From NCBI RefSeq assembly GCF_008806975.1, contig NZ_CP031728.1:4877501-4941500 (forward strand): a stretch of DNA of 64,000 bases, given 5' to 3'. Below are positions 52,205 to 62,354 of this stretch, one piece after another (position 1 is the stretch's first letter; the number at the start of each line of letters is the position of its first letter). The stretch comes from Cellvibrio sp. KY-GH-1. Its GTDB lineage: Bacteria; Pseudomonadota; Gammaproteobacteria; Pseudomonadales; Cellvibrionaceae. A program made the position numbers and the translations under genes. Under the pieces are notes generated by a model. The model worked only from the letters and a program-made list of their open reading frames with translations, ran no database searches and had not been told where the DNA came from.

Positions 52205-55200
52205 GCATTCGCCTCGTCGGGCGCGGAGGCGGGTTTATTGACCCAGCGATCAAAAAACAAATACACCACCGGGGTGGTAAACAGGGTGAGTATCTGGCTT
52301 ACCAGCAAGCCGCCTACCATTACCAAACCCAAGGGCTGGCGCAACTCGGCGCCGGAGCCGCTGGCGAGCATTAAGGGAATGGCGCCAAACAGGGCGGCAA
52401 GGGTGGTCATCAATATAGGGCGGAAGCGCATCAAGGCGGCGCGATGAATCGCCTCGCGCGGGCCCATGCCCAGCGTGCGTTGAGCATCGAGCGCAAAATC
52501 CACCATCATAATGCCATTCTTTTTTACCAGCCCGATTAACAGGACCACTCCAATCACTGCAATCAAATCCAGTGGCTGCCCGGTTAACAACAGCGCGAGC
52601 AGTGCCCCCACGGTGGCGGAGGGCAGAGTGGAGAGAATGGTCACCGGGTGGATAAAGCTCTCGTAGAGCACTCCCAGCACTATGTACATAGTTACCACCG
52701 CGGCCAGCACCAGCCAGAGGGTGTTGCTGAGCGAGGCACGGAAGGCTTCCGCCGCGCCCTGAAAACGCAACTCTACGGCGGCAGGCAAATCCAGTTCGGC
52801 GCTGGCCGTTTCAATCGCCGCTATCGCTTCCCCTAAAGAGGCATCCTCCGCAAGGTTGAAAGAAATCGTGGTCGATGGAAATTGGCTTTGATGATTAATC
52901 AGCAAGGGCGTTGGCCGCTGGCTGATTTTTGCGAGGGTGGAGAGCAGTACCGGCTTGCCGCTGTTGGAGTTCACGTAGGTATTTTCCAACGCTTTCAGGC
53001 CCTGGGCGTAATCCGGATCTACCTCCAGCACCACGCGGTATTGATTGGCTTGGGTAAACAGGGTGGCGATTTGGCGTTGCGCGTAGGCCGTTTGCAAGCT
53101 GCTGGCAATATTGCTCACGTTTACGCCCAAACGTGCCGCCGCATCCCGGTCGATCTCCACATAGGCTTGCAGGCCGCGTGTTTGCAGGTCGGCGGCGACA
53201 TCGGCGAGCGCCGGCTCCATGCGCAAACGCTCCAATACCTGTGGCAGAGTTTCATCGAGCAACGCGATTTCCGGCGCGGTCAGGGTAAATTGGTACTGGG
53301 TGCGGCTGACACGATCCTCAATACTCAATTCCTGCAATGGCTGGAACCAGGCGGTAATGCCGCTGATACCGACAATTCGCTCCTGCAAGCGGCGAATGAT
53401 GTCGCTGGCGTGGTCATCGCGCTCGCCGTGGGCTTTCAGGTTGATCAGCAAGCGGCCTGAGTTGAGGGTGATGTTGTTGCCATCGACGCCGATAAACGAT
53501 GAGATGCTCGCCACATCCGGGTCTTGCAGAATCAGCTCGGCGATCTGCTGTTGGCGCTCGGTCATAGCGGCGAAAGAGGTATCTTGTGGCGCTTCGGTAA
53601 TCGCCTGGATAGCGCCGCTATCCTGAATCGGGAAAAAGCCTTTCGGGACTACCAGATACAAGCCGGCCGTGAGCGCGACCGTACCCAGCATCACCGCCAT
53701 GGCAGCGGTTTCGCGTTGCAGCACTTTATCCAGCAGTTCGCCGTAGCGGCGGATGACCTTGTCCAGAAAATCCGGTTTTTCGCTGGTGTGCGCCGGCGCA
53801 TGTTTAAGCATGCGCGCGCACATCATGGGGGTGAGCGTGAGGGAAACTACCAGCGAGATGCCGATAGCGACTGCGAGCGTAATCGCGAATTCCTGAAACA
53901 AGCGGCCAACCAGATCGCCCATAAACAGCAGTGGAATTAATACTGCAATTAGCGAAATTGTCAGGGATACCAATGTAAAACCAATTTCCCCGGCACCTTT
54001 AAGTGCGGCATTCATCGGCGTTTCGCCCTGTTCGCGGTGGCGGGCGATGTTTTCCAGCATCACGATTGCATCGTCCACCACAAAACCGGTGGCGATGGTG
54101 AGTGCCATGAGTGTCAGGTTGTTGATGGAAAAATCGAGGAAGTACATGGCGGCGAAGGTGCCGATCAAGGACAGTGGCACCGCCAGACTGGGAATGATGG
54201 TGGCGGGAATCGAACGCAAGAAAACGAGGGTTACCGCAACGACCAGGAAAATCGCAAATATCAGCTCTTTTTGTACATCGCGAATGGAGGCGCGGATGCT
54301 GTGCGTGCGGTCGCTTAATACTTCAATTTTTGCGGCCGTTGGCATAGTGACCATTAACTTGGGCAGCAGGGATTCAATGCTATCCGCCACATCAATCACA
54401 TTGGCACCAGGCTGGCGCTGGATGTTGATCAGCACTGCCGGTTGCTCGTTGGCCCAGGCGGCGAGGAATCGGTCTTCGGCGCCATCTTCCACGGTAGCGA
54501 CATCCCCTAAGCGCAGCGGCGAGCCCCCGCGATAGCTGACGATTAAATCGCGATACTCCTGCACCGAGCGGATCTGGTCATTGGCATCCAACATGGTGGA
54601 GCGGTATTCGCCGTCAAAGCTGCCCTTGGGTTGGTTGGTGTTGGCAGCAACGACGGCGTTGCGCACTTGCTCCAGACTCAGTTGCGTATTGGCAAGGGCG
54701 TTGGGGTTTACTTTGATTCGGATCGCAGGGCGCTGGCCGCCCGCCAGGGTCACCATGCCGACACCGGGCAGCTGGGCGATCTTCTGCGCCATGCGCGTGT
54801 TCACCAGATCGTACACCTCCGGCAGCGGCAGGCTTTCGGAAGTGACGGCGAGAGTCATAATCGGCGCGTCCGCCGGATTTACTTTGCGATATACCGGCGG
54901 AGTTGGAAGATCATTTGGCAGCAAATTGCTGGCCGTATTCAGTGCGGCTTGCACTTCCTGCTCGGCCACGCCAAGGTCCATTTCCAGCAAAAATTGCAGG
55001 GTGATAATCGATGCGCCAGTAGAGCTGGTGGAGGAGAGTTGTTTGACGCCAGGGATCTGCCCCAGGCTGCGCTCCAGGGGTGCGGTGACGGTGCGCGCCA
55101 TGACATCCGGGCTGGCACCCGGGTTAAAGGTGAAAATCTGGATAATCGGATAATCCACCTGTGGCAAAGCAGCCACAGGCAACAGTCGATAACCCAGAAT

Positions 55201-55275
55201 TCCGGCCAGTAAAAACGCCAACATCACCAGCGAGGTGGCAACCGGGCGAAGGATAAAGGGGCGGGAAATGCTCAT
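52201..55275 (-). CDS. mdtB: RND efflux permease, MdtB-like
   Basis: A 1024-residue HAE1-RND permease. N-terminus [19 protein letters not shown] with [26 protein letters not shown] and [16 protein letters not shown] is MdtB-like. TM4 keeps [15 protein letters not shown] with the Asp pair. It lies 8 bases after the adaptor gene and overlaps the MdtC-like gene, so the three form one operon (mdtABC order). Substrates in characterised relatives include bile salts and novobiocin; in this bacterium possibly plant phenolics, which is speculation. Confidence 0.93.
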   Translation of the reverse strand: MSISRPFILRPVATSLVMLAFLLAGILGYRLLPVAALPQVDYPIIQIFTFNPGASPDVMARTVTAPLERSLGQIPGVKQLSSTSSTGASIITLQFLLEMDLGVAEQEVQAALNTASNLLPNDLPTPPVYRKVNPADAPIMTLAVTSESLPLPEVYDLVNTRMAQKIAQLPGVGMVTLAGGQRPAIRIKVNPNALANTQLSLEQVRNAVVAANTNQPKGSFDGEYRSTMLDANDQIRSVQEYRDLIVSYRGGSPLRLGDVATVEDGAEDRFLAAWANEQPAVLINIQRQPGANVIDVADSIESLLPKLMVTMPTAAKIEVLSDRTHSIRASIRDVQKELIFAIFLVVAVTLVFLRSIPATIIPSLAVPLSLIGTFAAMYFLDFSINNLTLMALTIATGFVVDDAIVMLENIARHREQGETPMNAALKGAGEIGFTLVSLTISLIAVLIPLLFMGDLVGRLFQEFAITLAVAIGISLVVSLTLTPMMCARMLKHAPAHTSEKPDFLDKVIRRYGELLDKVLQRETAAMAVMLGTVALTAGLYLVVPKGFFPIQDSGAIQAITEAPQDTSFAAMTERQQQIAELILQDPDVASISSFIGVDGNNITLNSGRLLINLKAHGERDDHASDIIRRLQERIVGISGITAWFQPLQELSIEDRVSRTQYQFTLTAPEIALLDETLPQVLERLRMEPALADVAADLQTRGLQAYVEIDRDAAARLGVNVSNIASSLQTAYAQRQIATLFTQANQYRVVLEVDPDYAQGLKALENTYVNSNSGKPVLLSTLAKISQRPTPLLINHQSQFPSTTISFNLAEDASLGEAIAAIETASAELDLPAAVELRFQGAAEAFRASLSNTLWLVLAAVVTMYIVLGVLYESFIHPVTILSTLPSATVGALLALLLTGQPLDLIAVIGVVLLIGLVKKNGIMMVDFALDAQRTLGMGPREAIHRAALMRFRPILMTTLAALFGAIPLMLASGSGAELRQPLGLVMVGGLLVSQILTLFTTPVVYLFFDRWVNKPASAPDEANA

Positions 55276-55283
55276 GGGTTATC

Positions 55284-56459
55284 TCAATTTTTCGCCGAAG
55301 GCTGTTCAATCACCTTTACGTCTTTGCCCGGCCAAAGGCGATCAACGCCCTCCAATACAACCTGATCACCTTCAGCCAACCCGTCGAGTACCGCAATATT
55401 TTCGCCTTCCAATGCGCCTAGTTTGATTCGACGCATCTCTGCTTTGTTGTCTTTTATCAAGTAAACATAAGTGCCTTTGCTGCCGTACTGCACGGCATCG
55501 GCGGGAATCGTCACCGCGCCGTCCAGCGTCTGCAGGTGTAAGCGCGCGTTAATAAATTGATTGGGGAAGAGGCTGTCATCGGTGTTATCAAACTCCGCCT
55601 TCAGGCGCAGAGTGCCGGTGGTGGAATCGATTTGGTTATCCAGCGTGGTCAGTTTGCCAACGGATAAAAGGTTGTGCTCGCTACGATCCCATGCCTCCAC
55701 CGCCAGTGATTGTTGTGCCGATAGCGCAGCAGAATGAGCCTGACGCACGGCGATCAACTGGTTTTCCGGAATGGTAAATACCACGGAAATAGGCTGGGTT
55801 TGGGTAATGGTGACCAGCCCGGTGCTGTCATTGGCGTTGACCAGGTTGCCCACATCGACTTTACGCAGACCGGTACGGCCGGAAATAGGTGCGGTAATAC
55901 GAGTGTAGGACAGTTGCAGACGCGCGTCCTCCAACTGGGCGCTGTGACTTTTTAATGTCCCGCGAAATTGTTCTACCAGGGCTTTTTGCTTATCGAATTG
56001 CTGTTTGGCGATGGAGTTTTTGGTCAATAGTTGCTCGTACAGCGCCAAATCATCTTCTGCATTCTTCAGCTGCGCTTTAGTTTCCTGTAACGCGCCTTCG
56101 GCCTGATGGAGTTTTACTAGGTAGGGCGCCGGGTCAATCTCCGCTAACAGGTCACCGGCTTTAACCGACTGACCTTCACTAAATTTCACGCTCAGGATCG
56201 GTCCACCAACGCGCGGGCGCACGGTTACCGTGTTTAACGGACTGACGCTCCCAATGGCTTTGATATGTACTTTTAAATCGCTTTTGCTAACGCTAACTAC
56301 GTGTACCGGTGTTGGGCCCATCCAGGGGTTTGGCGGAGGCGGGCGTTTGGCTTCGGGCGCGCGAATCGCGAAAAACCACACTAAAAACAAAACCACAACG
56401 GCGCTCACGGCGAGCAGCCAGCGCTTGCCGCGTGACAAGCGATTTACAGAAGCAGACAT
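55284..56459 (-). CDS. mdtA: RND efflux membrane-fusion protein, MdtA-like
   Basis: A 391-residue periplasmic adaptor anchored by one N-terminal helix (about 12-30). It has barrel-sandwich halves (VSPLNTVTVRPRVGGPI and LSYTRITAPISGRTGL), a helical hairpin (about 110-170) and a beta-barrel. It bridges the RND pumps to an outer membrane channel. ATG 56459 has GGA 7 bases upstream; an in-frame ATG at 56471 lacks a ribosome site. First gene of the mdtABC-like operon. Confidence 0.92.
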   Translation of the reverse strand: MSASVNRLSRGKRWLLAVSAVVVLFLVWFFAIRAPEAKRPPPPNPWMGPTPVHVVSVSKSDLKVHIKAIGSVSPLNTVTVRPRVGGPILSVKFSEGQSVKAGDLLAEIDPAPYLVKLHQAEGALQETKAQLKNAEDDLALYEQLLTKNSIAKQQFDKQKALVEQFRGTLKSHSAQLEDARLQLSYTRITAPISGRTGLRKVDVGNLVNANDSTGLVTITQTQPISVVFTIPENQLIAVRQAHSAALSAQQSLAVEAWDRSEHNLLSVGKLTTLDNQIDSTTGTLRLKAEFDNTDDSLFPNQFINARLHLQTLDGAVTIPADAVQYGSKGTYVYLIKDNKAEMRRIKLGALEGENIAVLDGLAEGDQVVLEGVDRLWPGKDVKVIEQPSAKN

Positions 56460-57080
56460 GAATACATCCAATCAGTTGGTTAATTCGGGGCAATCGAGGA
56501 GGCGCGCTGGTTATAACAAAACAAATTCGGATCTGGCGCATTAATCAGGCAGGCTAGTATGCAAGGAATAAGCCTGCAACGGCATTTACATTTCTGGACG
56601 ATTGATTACAAGTCTGCGATAGATTCCCAGCGTATCGGCGACCGTAAAACCTGCCCAAGGGCTGAATCCAGACTAATTTCAATTTTGAATAGTAATATTC
56701 ATTTTCATTTGGAAAAATTATTATCAAGTGTTAACTGGTTCTCAGTAATCCAACTGCGAAAGCACAAAAATGACAGCGCTGTCTTTTCAGGTAAGACAAA
56801 TAATAAATATAAGAAAAATAGAAATTTAAGCGACAAATACAACTCTCCAACCAAATCATCCGTGTCCCAGTCGTAGTCGGGGCGATTTAATTTTCTGGCG
56901 TCGATGTATGCGCCATTCGTAGTAAATGGACCACCTTGCGGTGCGGCTTTCTAGTCTTTGCCGTTTGGCTGTTTGCATTGCAATCGACAGGAGTGGATGT
57001 ACTAAAAGAGCTCTCTTCAGGGCTCGCTAATAATGAGTGTTCGTCCTTTTCATCCAAGTCTCATCCAAGGAGATAACATA
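56460..57080. other. Divergent intergenic region between efflux operon and GH5 cellulase
   Basis: About 620 bases. AT-rich middle (56680-56860). It contains the odd palindrome TTGCATTGCAA (56973-56983). No convincing protein: a 105-codon frame from 56559 has no ribosome site and unusual composition. Promoters for both flanking units should be here, but I see no clear -35/-10 pair. Confidence 0.55.
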
Positions 57081-59336
57081 ATGACTACTCCGCACAAAAG
57101 CATGCGCTTGACCCTGATGGGGTTGGCAGTGCTTGCAGCTAGCTATGGAAGTTCTGCGTCGGCAGCGTGCAGCTACGTAATTACCAACGAGTGGAATACC
57201 GGTGCAACCGGTGAAATCCGTATTACCAACTCCACATCGGCAGCGATTAACGGTTGGTCCGTGAATTGGCAGTACGCCTCAGCCAACCGTTTGTCCGGCT
57301 CCTGGAATGCCACCGTATCCGGCACTAACCCCTACACAGCCACTAACCTAAGCTGGAACGGCACTTTGCAGCCAGGTGGAACAGCGACCTTTGGCTTTCA
57401 AATGAATAAGAATGGCGCGGCGGCAGAGATTCCAACGATTAACGGCGCCGTGTGTAGCGGAACACCGACCTCATCGGCTCCGTCTACCTCGTCATCTGCA
57501 CCACCGAGATCATCTTCATCGGCTCCGGTGTTGAGTTCATCGAGTTCATCAAGTTTGCAGGCTTGCTTGCAGCAATGTAATTGGTACGGCAGCTTGCAAC
57601 CGGTTTGCGTGACCACCGCCAGCGGATGGGGTTATGAAAACGGCAAGAGCTGCGTGTCGCGCGCTACTTGCACCAGTCAACCAGCGCCTTACGGACTGAC
57701 TAACTGCGGCAGCTCATCAAGCGTAATCATTACAACCAGTCGCTCCAGTTCGTCTACGCCAGCAACCAGCTCGAGTTCGATTCGCTCGTCCAGTTCTGCG
57801 CCCGCGACCAGTTCAAGTTCCATCCGGTCTTCCAGTTCTGCGCCGGCTACCAGTTCAAGCTCGATTCGCTCGTCCAGTTCAGCGCCCACTACCAGTTCAA
57901 GTTCAATTCGCTCGTCCAGCTCGTCGGGCACTAATACCAGCGCAGGCGTGTTCCGCGTAAACGCTCAAGGTAACCTGACCAAAGATGGACAGTTGTTGCC
58001 AGCGCGTTGTGGTAACTGGTTTGGTTTGGAGGGGCGCCATGAACCATCGAACGATTCCGCCAACCCAAGTGGTGCGCCCATGGAGTTGTATGTCGGCAAT
58101 ATGTGGTGGGTGAACGACAGTAAAGGCTCTGGCCGCACTATCGACCAAACCATGAAAGAATTGAAAGCGGCGGGTATAACCATGCTGCGTATGCCAATTT
58201 CTCCCCAAACGCTGGATGCCAATGATCCCCAAGGCAAAGAGCCAAACTTGAAGAACCATCAATCCGTTCGCCAGACCAATGCGCGTCAGGGGATGGAAGA
58301 TTTCATCAAGATTGCCGATGCCAATGACATCCAGATTTTTGTCGATATCCACTCTTGCTCTAACTACGTAGGTTGGCGTGCAGGTCGTATCGACGCTCGT
58401 CCACCTTATGTGGATAAAGACCGCGTGGGTTACGACTACAAGCGTGAAGAATATTCTTGTGCGACTACCGGTAATCCAAGTTCAGTGACCAAGATTCACG
58501 CCTACGACAAAACCAAGTGGTTGGCGACCATCAAAGAAGTTGCTGGTCTGTCGGCCAAGTTGGGCGTGGATAACCTGATCGGTATCGATATTTTCAACGA
58601 GCCATGGGATTACACCTGGGCTGAGTGGAAATCTCTCTCCGAAGAAGCTTACGCGGCGATGAACTCGGTAAACCCGAATATGCTGATTATCGTGGAAGGT
58701 ATTTCTGGCAACGCCAACTCACAAGACGGCACACCGGACACCAAAGTCCCAGTGCCACATGGCAGCGAAGATACCAATCCTAACTGGGGTGAAAACCTGT
58801 TTGAAGCCGGGACCGATCCAATCAATATTCCGAAAGATCGCTTGGTATTCTCACCGCACACCTACGGTCCATCTGTGTTTGTACAAAAACACTTTATGGA
58901 CCCCGCACAAACCGAGTGTGCTGGTCTGGAAGGCGATGAAGCAGCAATGCACAAGTGCCGTGTAGTGATTAACCCAACCGTGTTGGAAGCTGGCTGGGAA
59001 GAGCACTTCGGTTACCTGCGCGAACAAGGCTACGGTATTTTGATTGGTGAATTTGGTGGCAATATGGATTGGCCCAACAAAACCAGCCAGGCGGATCGCA
59101 CCACCTGGAGTCATATCACCACCAACGTAGATCAACAATGGCAAACCGCGGCGGCGGCCTACTTCAAGAAGAAAGGCATCAATGCCTGTTACTGGTCTAT
59201 GAACCCGGAATCTGCCGATACCTTCGGCTGGTACCTGACTCCATGGGATCCAGTCAGTGCAAACGACAAGTGGGGTCAATGGACCACGCTTGATCCACGC
59301 AAGACCACGCTGTTGAACAGTCTGTGGGGCCGTTAA
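57081..59336 (+). CDS. Secreted GH5 endoglucanase with CBM2 and CBM10
   Basis: A 751-residue modular cellulase. ATG 57081 follows AAGGAGA by 8 bases; signal peptide cleavage ASA-A near residue 28. CBM2 about 29-130 (Cys30, VTNEWNTG, NGWSVNW), Ser-rich linker, CBM10 about 168-215 (CLQQCNWYG, PVC), a long Ser linker made of 14-residue repeats (about 222-292), then the GH5 barrel about 300-751 with acid/base Glu507 in FNEPW and nucleophile Glu657 in GEFGG. It hydrolyses beta-1,4-glucan internally. This architecture is characteristic of Cellvibrio endoglucanases (Cel5-type). A strong terminator follows. Confidence 0.95.
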   Translation: MTTPHKSMRLTLMGLAVLAASYGSSASAACSYVITNEWNTGATGEIRITNSTSAAINGWSVNWQYASANRLSGSWNATVSGTNPYTATNLSWNGTLQPGGTATFGFQMNKNGAAAEIPTINGAVCSGTPTSSAPSTSSSAPPRSSSSAPVLSSSSSSSLQACLQQCNWYGSLQPVCVTTASGWGYENGKSCVSRATCTSQPAPYGLTNCGSSSSVIITTSRSSSSTPATSSSSIRSSSSAPATSSSSIRSSSSAPATSSSSIRSSSSAPTTSSSSIRSSSSSGTNTSAGVFRVNAQGNLTKDGQLLPARCGNWFGLEGRHEPSNDSANPSGAPMELYVGNMWWVNDSKGSGRTIDQTMKELKAAGITMLRMPISPQTLDANDPQGKEPNLKNHQSVRQTNARQGMEDFIKIADANDIQIFVDIHSCSNYVGWRAGRIDARPPYVDKDRVGYDYKREEYSCATTGNPSSVTKIHAYDKTKWLATIKEVAGLSAKLGVDNLIGIDIFNEPWDYTWAEWKSLSEEAYAAMNSVNPNMLIIVEGISGNANSQDGTPDTKVPVPHGSEDTNPNWGENLFEAGTDPINIPKDRLVFSPHTYGPSVFVQKHFMDPAQTECAGLEGDEAAMHKCRVVINPTVLEAGWEEHFGYLREQGYGILIGEFGGNMDWPNKTSQADRTTWSHITTNVDQQWQTAAAAYFKKKGINACYWSMNPESADTFGWYLTPWDPVSANDKWGQWTTLDPRKTTLLNSLWGR
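57744..57911 (+). repeat. 42-bp coding tandem repeat in the cellulase linker
   Basis: Four in-frame 42-base units (57744, 57786, 57828 and 57870) each encoding SSSSAPATSSSSIR or close variants. Synonymous drift (AGC/TCG/AGT use) shows the copies are not freshly duplicated. The linker is flexible and probably O-glycosylated. Confidence 0.88.
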
Positions 59337-59364
59337 TTCAACTCGATTGAATTAATTGCCATAA

Positions 59365-59402
59365 AACGCCCGGATTCGAATGCTTGAATCCGGGCGTTTT
59401 TG
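59365..59402 (+). terminator. Rho-independent terminator
   Basis: Perfect 13-base stem AACGCCCGGATTC (59365-59377) / GAATCCGGGCGTT (59386-59398), with an 8-base loop and T-run, 28 bases after the cellulase stop. Confidence 0.94.
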
Positions 59403-59625
59403 TTTCAGCTAAGCTATTTGTGTTGTTACAGGTCGTAAGCTGCAAGGCTTTGCGCAGTGGATCGCATACTGGAACATTGCCCGGTTGAAACAGTGCGGTG
59501 CAGGTTATTTAAAAGGATGATGGCACAGATATTGTTTGTTATTTTTTGCCTGGAAAACGGCCTATTAAAAAAGGTTATAGATATGCGGATGTAATCGGTG
59601 TTTACTTGAAACTTGGAGCCATAAA

Positions 59626-61653
59626 TTGCAAGGGTCAAATAATTTTCGTCTTGATATTCAAGGTCTCAGAGGAATAGCAGTACTGCTAGTGGTGCTGTAT
59701 CACTTGGATCTGCCCTGGCTAACCGGCGGCTATATTGGGGTCGATATATTTTTTGTCATTTCCGGGTATTTGATTACTGGCCATTTGGCTGAAGCGTTGG
59801 ATAACAATCGTTTTAGTTTTAGTGAGTTTTATGCACGTCGTGTGCGCAGGATTATTCCCGCATCAATATTTGTGTTGTTCTGCACCATGTTGGTTTCCTG
59901 GTTTTTGTTACCACCTTTGCTCCTGCCAAAGGTAATGAAAGAAACTATTTCCACTGCACTTTATTTGCCCAATATTTTTTACGCTTACCAACAGACTGAT
60001 TATTTGGCGGAGACTGCGCCCTCGCCCCTGTTGCACTATTGGTCTCTCGGCGTTGAAGAACAGTTTTATTTTATCTGGCCCTTGTTGTTATTTTGTTGCT
60101 GGCGTTTATTCGGGAGCCAAAAAAAATACCTGGCCGGTATTCTGATAATACTGCTGGGGCTGTCGTTGATGGCGTGTATTCTTCTGACTCAGTCAAGTCA
60201 GCCCTGGGCATTCTTTCTGGTGTTTACCCGCGCGTGGGAATTGGGTTTTGGAGGGCTCCTGGCCTTTTGGTTGATTGAAAAAAAATATACCGCTCATAAT
60301 CCTCTAGCCCCCTTTTCTTCAATAATCGGTTGGTCAGGGCTAGTACTGGTCGGCAGTTGTGCAATTTTCTATAACAAACATACCCACTTTCCCGGCTTTG
60401 CGGCGGCGTTGCCGGTATTGGGTGCAGCCCTGATTTTGCTGGCAGGGGCTATTGGCAAGAACACGGTGTATCTGAACAAAGTCATGGGGATTAAACCGCT
60501 GCAATATATGGGGTTAATTTCCTATTCGCTCTATCTGTGGCATTGGCCAGTTATCGTTTTCGCGCAGGAGTTGTGGCCGGAATTTACCGGCATCTACGCC
60601 ATAGTGAGTTTATTCATTGTCTCAGCGGTATTGGCGGAATTAACGTACCGCTTTATCGAACAACCTTTTCGCAATGTATCTGGAAAATTCTATCTGCCGG
60701 CTAAGTCTGCATTGATTAGCTGTGGTGCTGCTTCGATATTTCTTGTGCTTATTGCTGGAGGCTATGGTTGGCAAGTTAAGTCCTGGCAGCTGTTTTCTGA
60801 TCAGCTTGCGCAGGAGTATGTACCAGATACAAGCCCCGAGTTCACCGGCTATGTGCCCAGAAATCTAGCGCCTGACTTGCGCCAAGTAAGCAAGTCGGTG
60901 CCGAAGATCTATAACGATGGTTGCCATGATGACTTGATTGCAGAGGTTGCAGCTGGTTGTGTATTTGGCGATACCAATGCACGCAAAACCTACGTGCTTT
61001 ATGGAGATTCTCATGCGGCGCAATGGTTTCCAGCCTTGCAGAAATATTCAGAAAAAAATGGAGTTAGATTAGTTACGTTTACGAAAAGCTCATGTCCTGC
61101 GACTGATATAGATGTGATATGGCGGGGTGGCGAATATACCAGCTGTGTTAATTGGCGCAAAAAAGTACTGAAAAAAATTAATCAGCTCAATCCTGATGTG
61201 GTAATAGTTTCCAGTTATTATGGGGCGAGAGCATCTTTGGATATGGAGGATTCGTCCAAAGAATGGATGCAAGGATTGGTGCGAATGTTTACCAGTTTTC
61301 CTGAGAAAACACAGGTGGTTATCATTGGCGATACCCCCAGTTTTACACGCACACCAGCGCTATGTTTATCAAAAAATCTGTCAGATACGGATAAGTGTGC
61401 AGAGCCAAGAGGGAATGTTGTGGATTTGCAACTCGCCGATATGGAAGAAAAGGTCGCGCGCGATCACCACCAGCATTACATTGATATGAACCGCTATTTG
61501 TGTACAGATTCTACCTGTGGCCTGATCGTTGGCAATGTCCTTATTTATCGAGATCGACACCACATTACGGTTGAATTTAGTGAGAAATTGGCAGACGTTT
61601 TGGGGGGCGCTATTGATGGCACGCTAATCTCTTCTCTCGCACTACATAATTGA
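59626..61653 (+). CDS. Acyltransferase-3 / SGNH fusion (OafA/YrhL-like O-acetyltransferase)
   Basis: A 675-residue integral membrane O-acetyltransferase. TTG start at 59626 with GGAG 8 bases upstream. The N-terminal acyltransferase-3 domain (about 8-350, about ten helices) has DIQGLRGIAVLLVVLYHLD (His26) and GGYIGVDIFFVISGYLI. The C-terminal periplasmic SGNH hydrolase domain (about 430-675) has GDSHAAQW and the DxxH motif RDRHH near the end. Such fusions acetylate lipopolysaccharide, peptidoglycan or exopolysaccharide. Target here unknown; no polysaccharide biosynthesis gene is nearby. Confidence 0.92.
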   Translation: MQGSNNFRLDIQGLRGIAVLLVVLYHLDLPWLTGGYIGVDIFFVISGYLITGHLAEALDNNRFSFSEFYARRVRRIIPASIFVLFCTMLVSWFLLPPLLLPKVMKETISTALYLPNIFYAYQQTDYLAETAPSPLLHYWSLGVEEQFYFIWPLLLFCCWRLFGSQKKYLAGILIILLGLSLMACILLTQSSQPWAFFLVFTRAWELGFGGLLAFWLIEKKYTAHNPLAPFSSIIGWSGLVLVGSCAIFYNKHTHFPGFAAALPVLGAALILLAGAIGKNTVYLNKVMGIKPLQYMGLISYSLYLWHWPVIVFAQELWPEFTGIYAIVSLFIVSAVLAELTYRFIEQPFRNVSGKFYLPAKSALISCGAASIFLVLIAGGYGWQVKSWQLFSDQLAQEYVPDTSPEFTGYVPRNLAPDLRQVSKSVPKIYNDGCHDDLIAEVAAGCVFGDTNARKTYVLYGDSHAAQWFPALQKYSEKNGVRLVTFTKSSCPATDIDVIWRGGEYTSCVNWRKKVLKKINQLNPDVVIVSSYYGARASLDMEDSSKEWMQGLVRMFTSFPEKTQVVIIGDTPSFTRTPALCLSKNLSDTDKCAEPRGNVVDLQLADMEEKVARDHHQHYIDMNRYLCTDSTCGLIVGNVLIYRDRHHITVEFSEKLADVLGGAIDGTLISSLALHN

Positions 61654-61706
61654 TCTTTCCAAAACGTATGGTGCCTTTTGGGTGGCTTAACCCATTGCAG
61701 CTTTTG

Positions 61707-62354
61707 CTAGTCTGTTTTTGTTAGTGTGAGATATTCCGCTGCGGAAATTTTGCACCAAAAATTGGGCAATTGTGGCGCAACCAGGAGGAAAAAATCCTCC
61801 TTCTCAAACTCGGGTAGCGGTTGGGCTGTTAGCAGTGCATGAAAAATTTTTAGTGGGTTACGATCAAAAAATAAAGGAGTTGCGGCGGACATTGGCGCTG
61901 ACCGGTTGGTTATTTCCATGAAGCTTGGCGTCAGTGTTGTTTTTTTGTTGCTGAACCCTGCACTGAGTAGGCTGGCATTTTTCATTGCGCATTCATAAGC
62001 GGCAGTAGTCTTGATAAATAAATCCAGTTTGTCTTGCTCACTTAAGAATTGCTTGAATTGTTCAGCTTCGGCGGCGAAAAACAATGTGCGTACAGGTGCA
62101 TTGGTAATGTAATCAATAATGAGATGCTCCTGCCGGGTTCGTTTAAGCAACTCCACTGTCAACGGAACGGCAATAGCTAGTCGGCTCAGTCGCCACCAGC
62201 TTTGAATGTCGGCGGTTACCGACAGCCCGGCAGCGGATTTCAAACTATTCAACCAATCTCTTTCCACTGTGGTAAGGGGAATTTCATTGGCGATTGGGCG
62301 ATAGTCGCCGCGGGCCAGTCTGACCATACAATCCTGTAATTCAGCAAGAGGCAT
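61707..62354 (-). CDS. MNIO-partner protein (HvfC/DUF2063-like role), last gene of the peptide-modification unit
   Basis: A 215-residue soluble protein. Its start overlaps the end of the MNIO gene by 14 bases, so they are coupled. The N-terminal half is helical (LAELQDCMVRLARGDYRPI), and the C-terminal half ends PLPEFEKEDFFLLVAPQLPNFWCK. Position and size match the DUF2063-type partners that bind the precursor peptide and deliver it to the DUF692 enzyme in TglI/HvfC-like systems. Sequence similarity to DUF2063 is not clear to me, so this may be a distinct partner family. Confidence 0.65.
   Translation of the reverse strand: MPLAELQDCMVRLARGDYRPIANEIPLTTVERDWLNSLKSAAGLSVTADIQSWWRLSRLAIAVPLTVELLKRTRQEHLIIDYITNAPVRTLFFAAEAEQFKQFLSEQDKLDLFIKTTAAYECAMKNASLLSAGFSNKKTTLTPSFMEITNRSAPMSAATPLFFDRNPLKIFHALLTAQPLPEFEKEDFFLLVAPQLPNFWCKISAAEYLTLTKTD

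Noticed and set aside
56559..56876. Possible 105-residue protein in the gap before the cellulase
   Set aside because: No ribosome site, AT-rich lysine/asparagine-heavy sequence with no domain, and no conserved look; treated as intergenic.
57744..57911. CRISPR-like regular repeat
   Set aside because: Units are contiguous without spacers and encode an in-frame serine linker.
57689..57931. Antisense acidic repeat protein opposite the cellulase linker
   Set aside because: The ELELVAGAELDERI pattern is only the complement of the serine-linker repeats.
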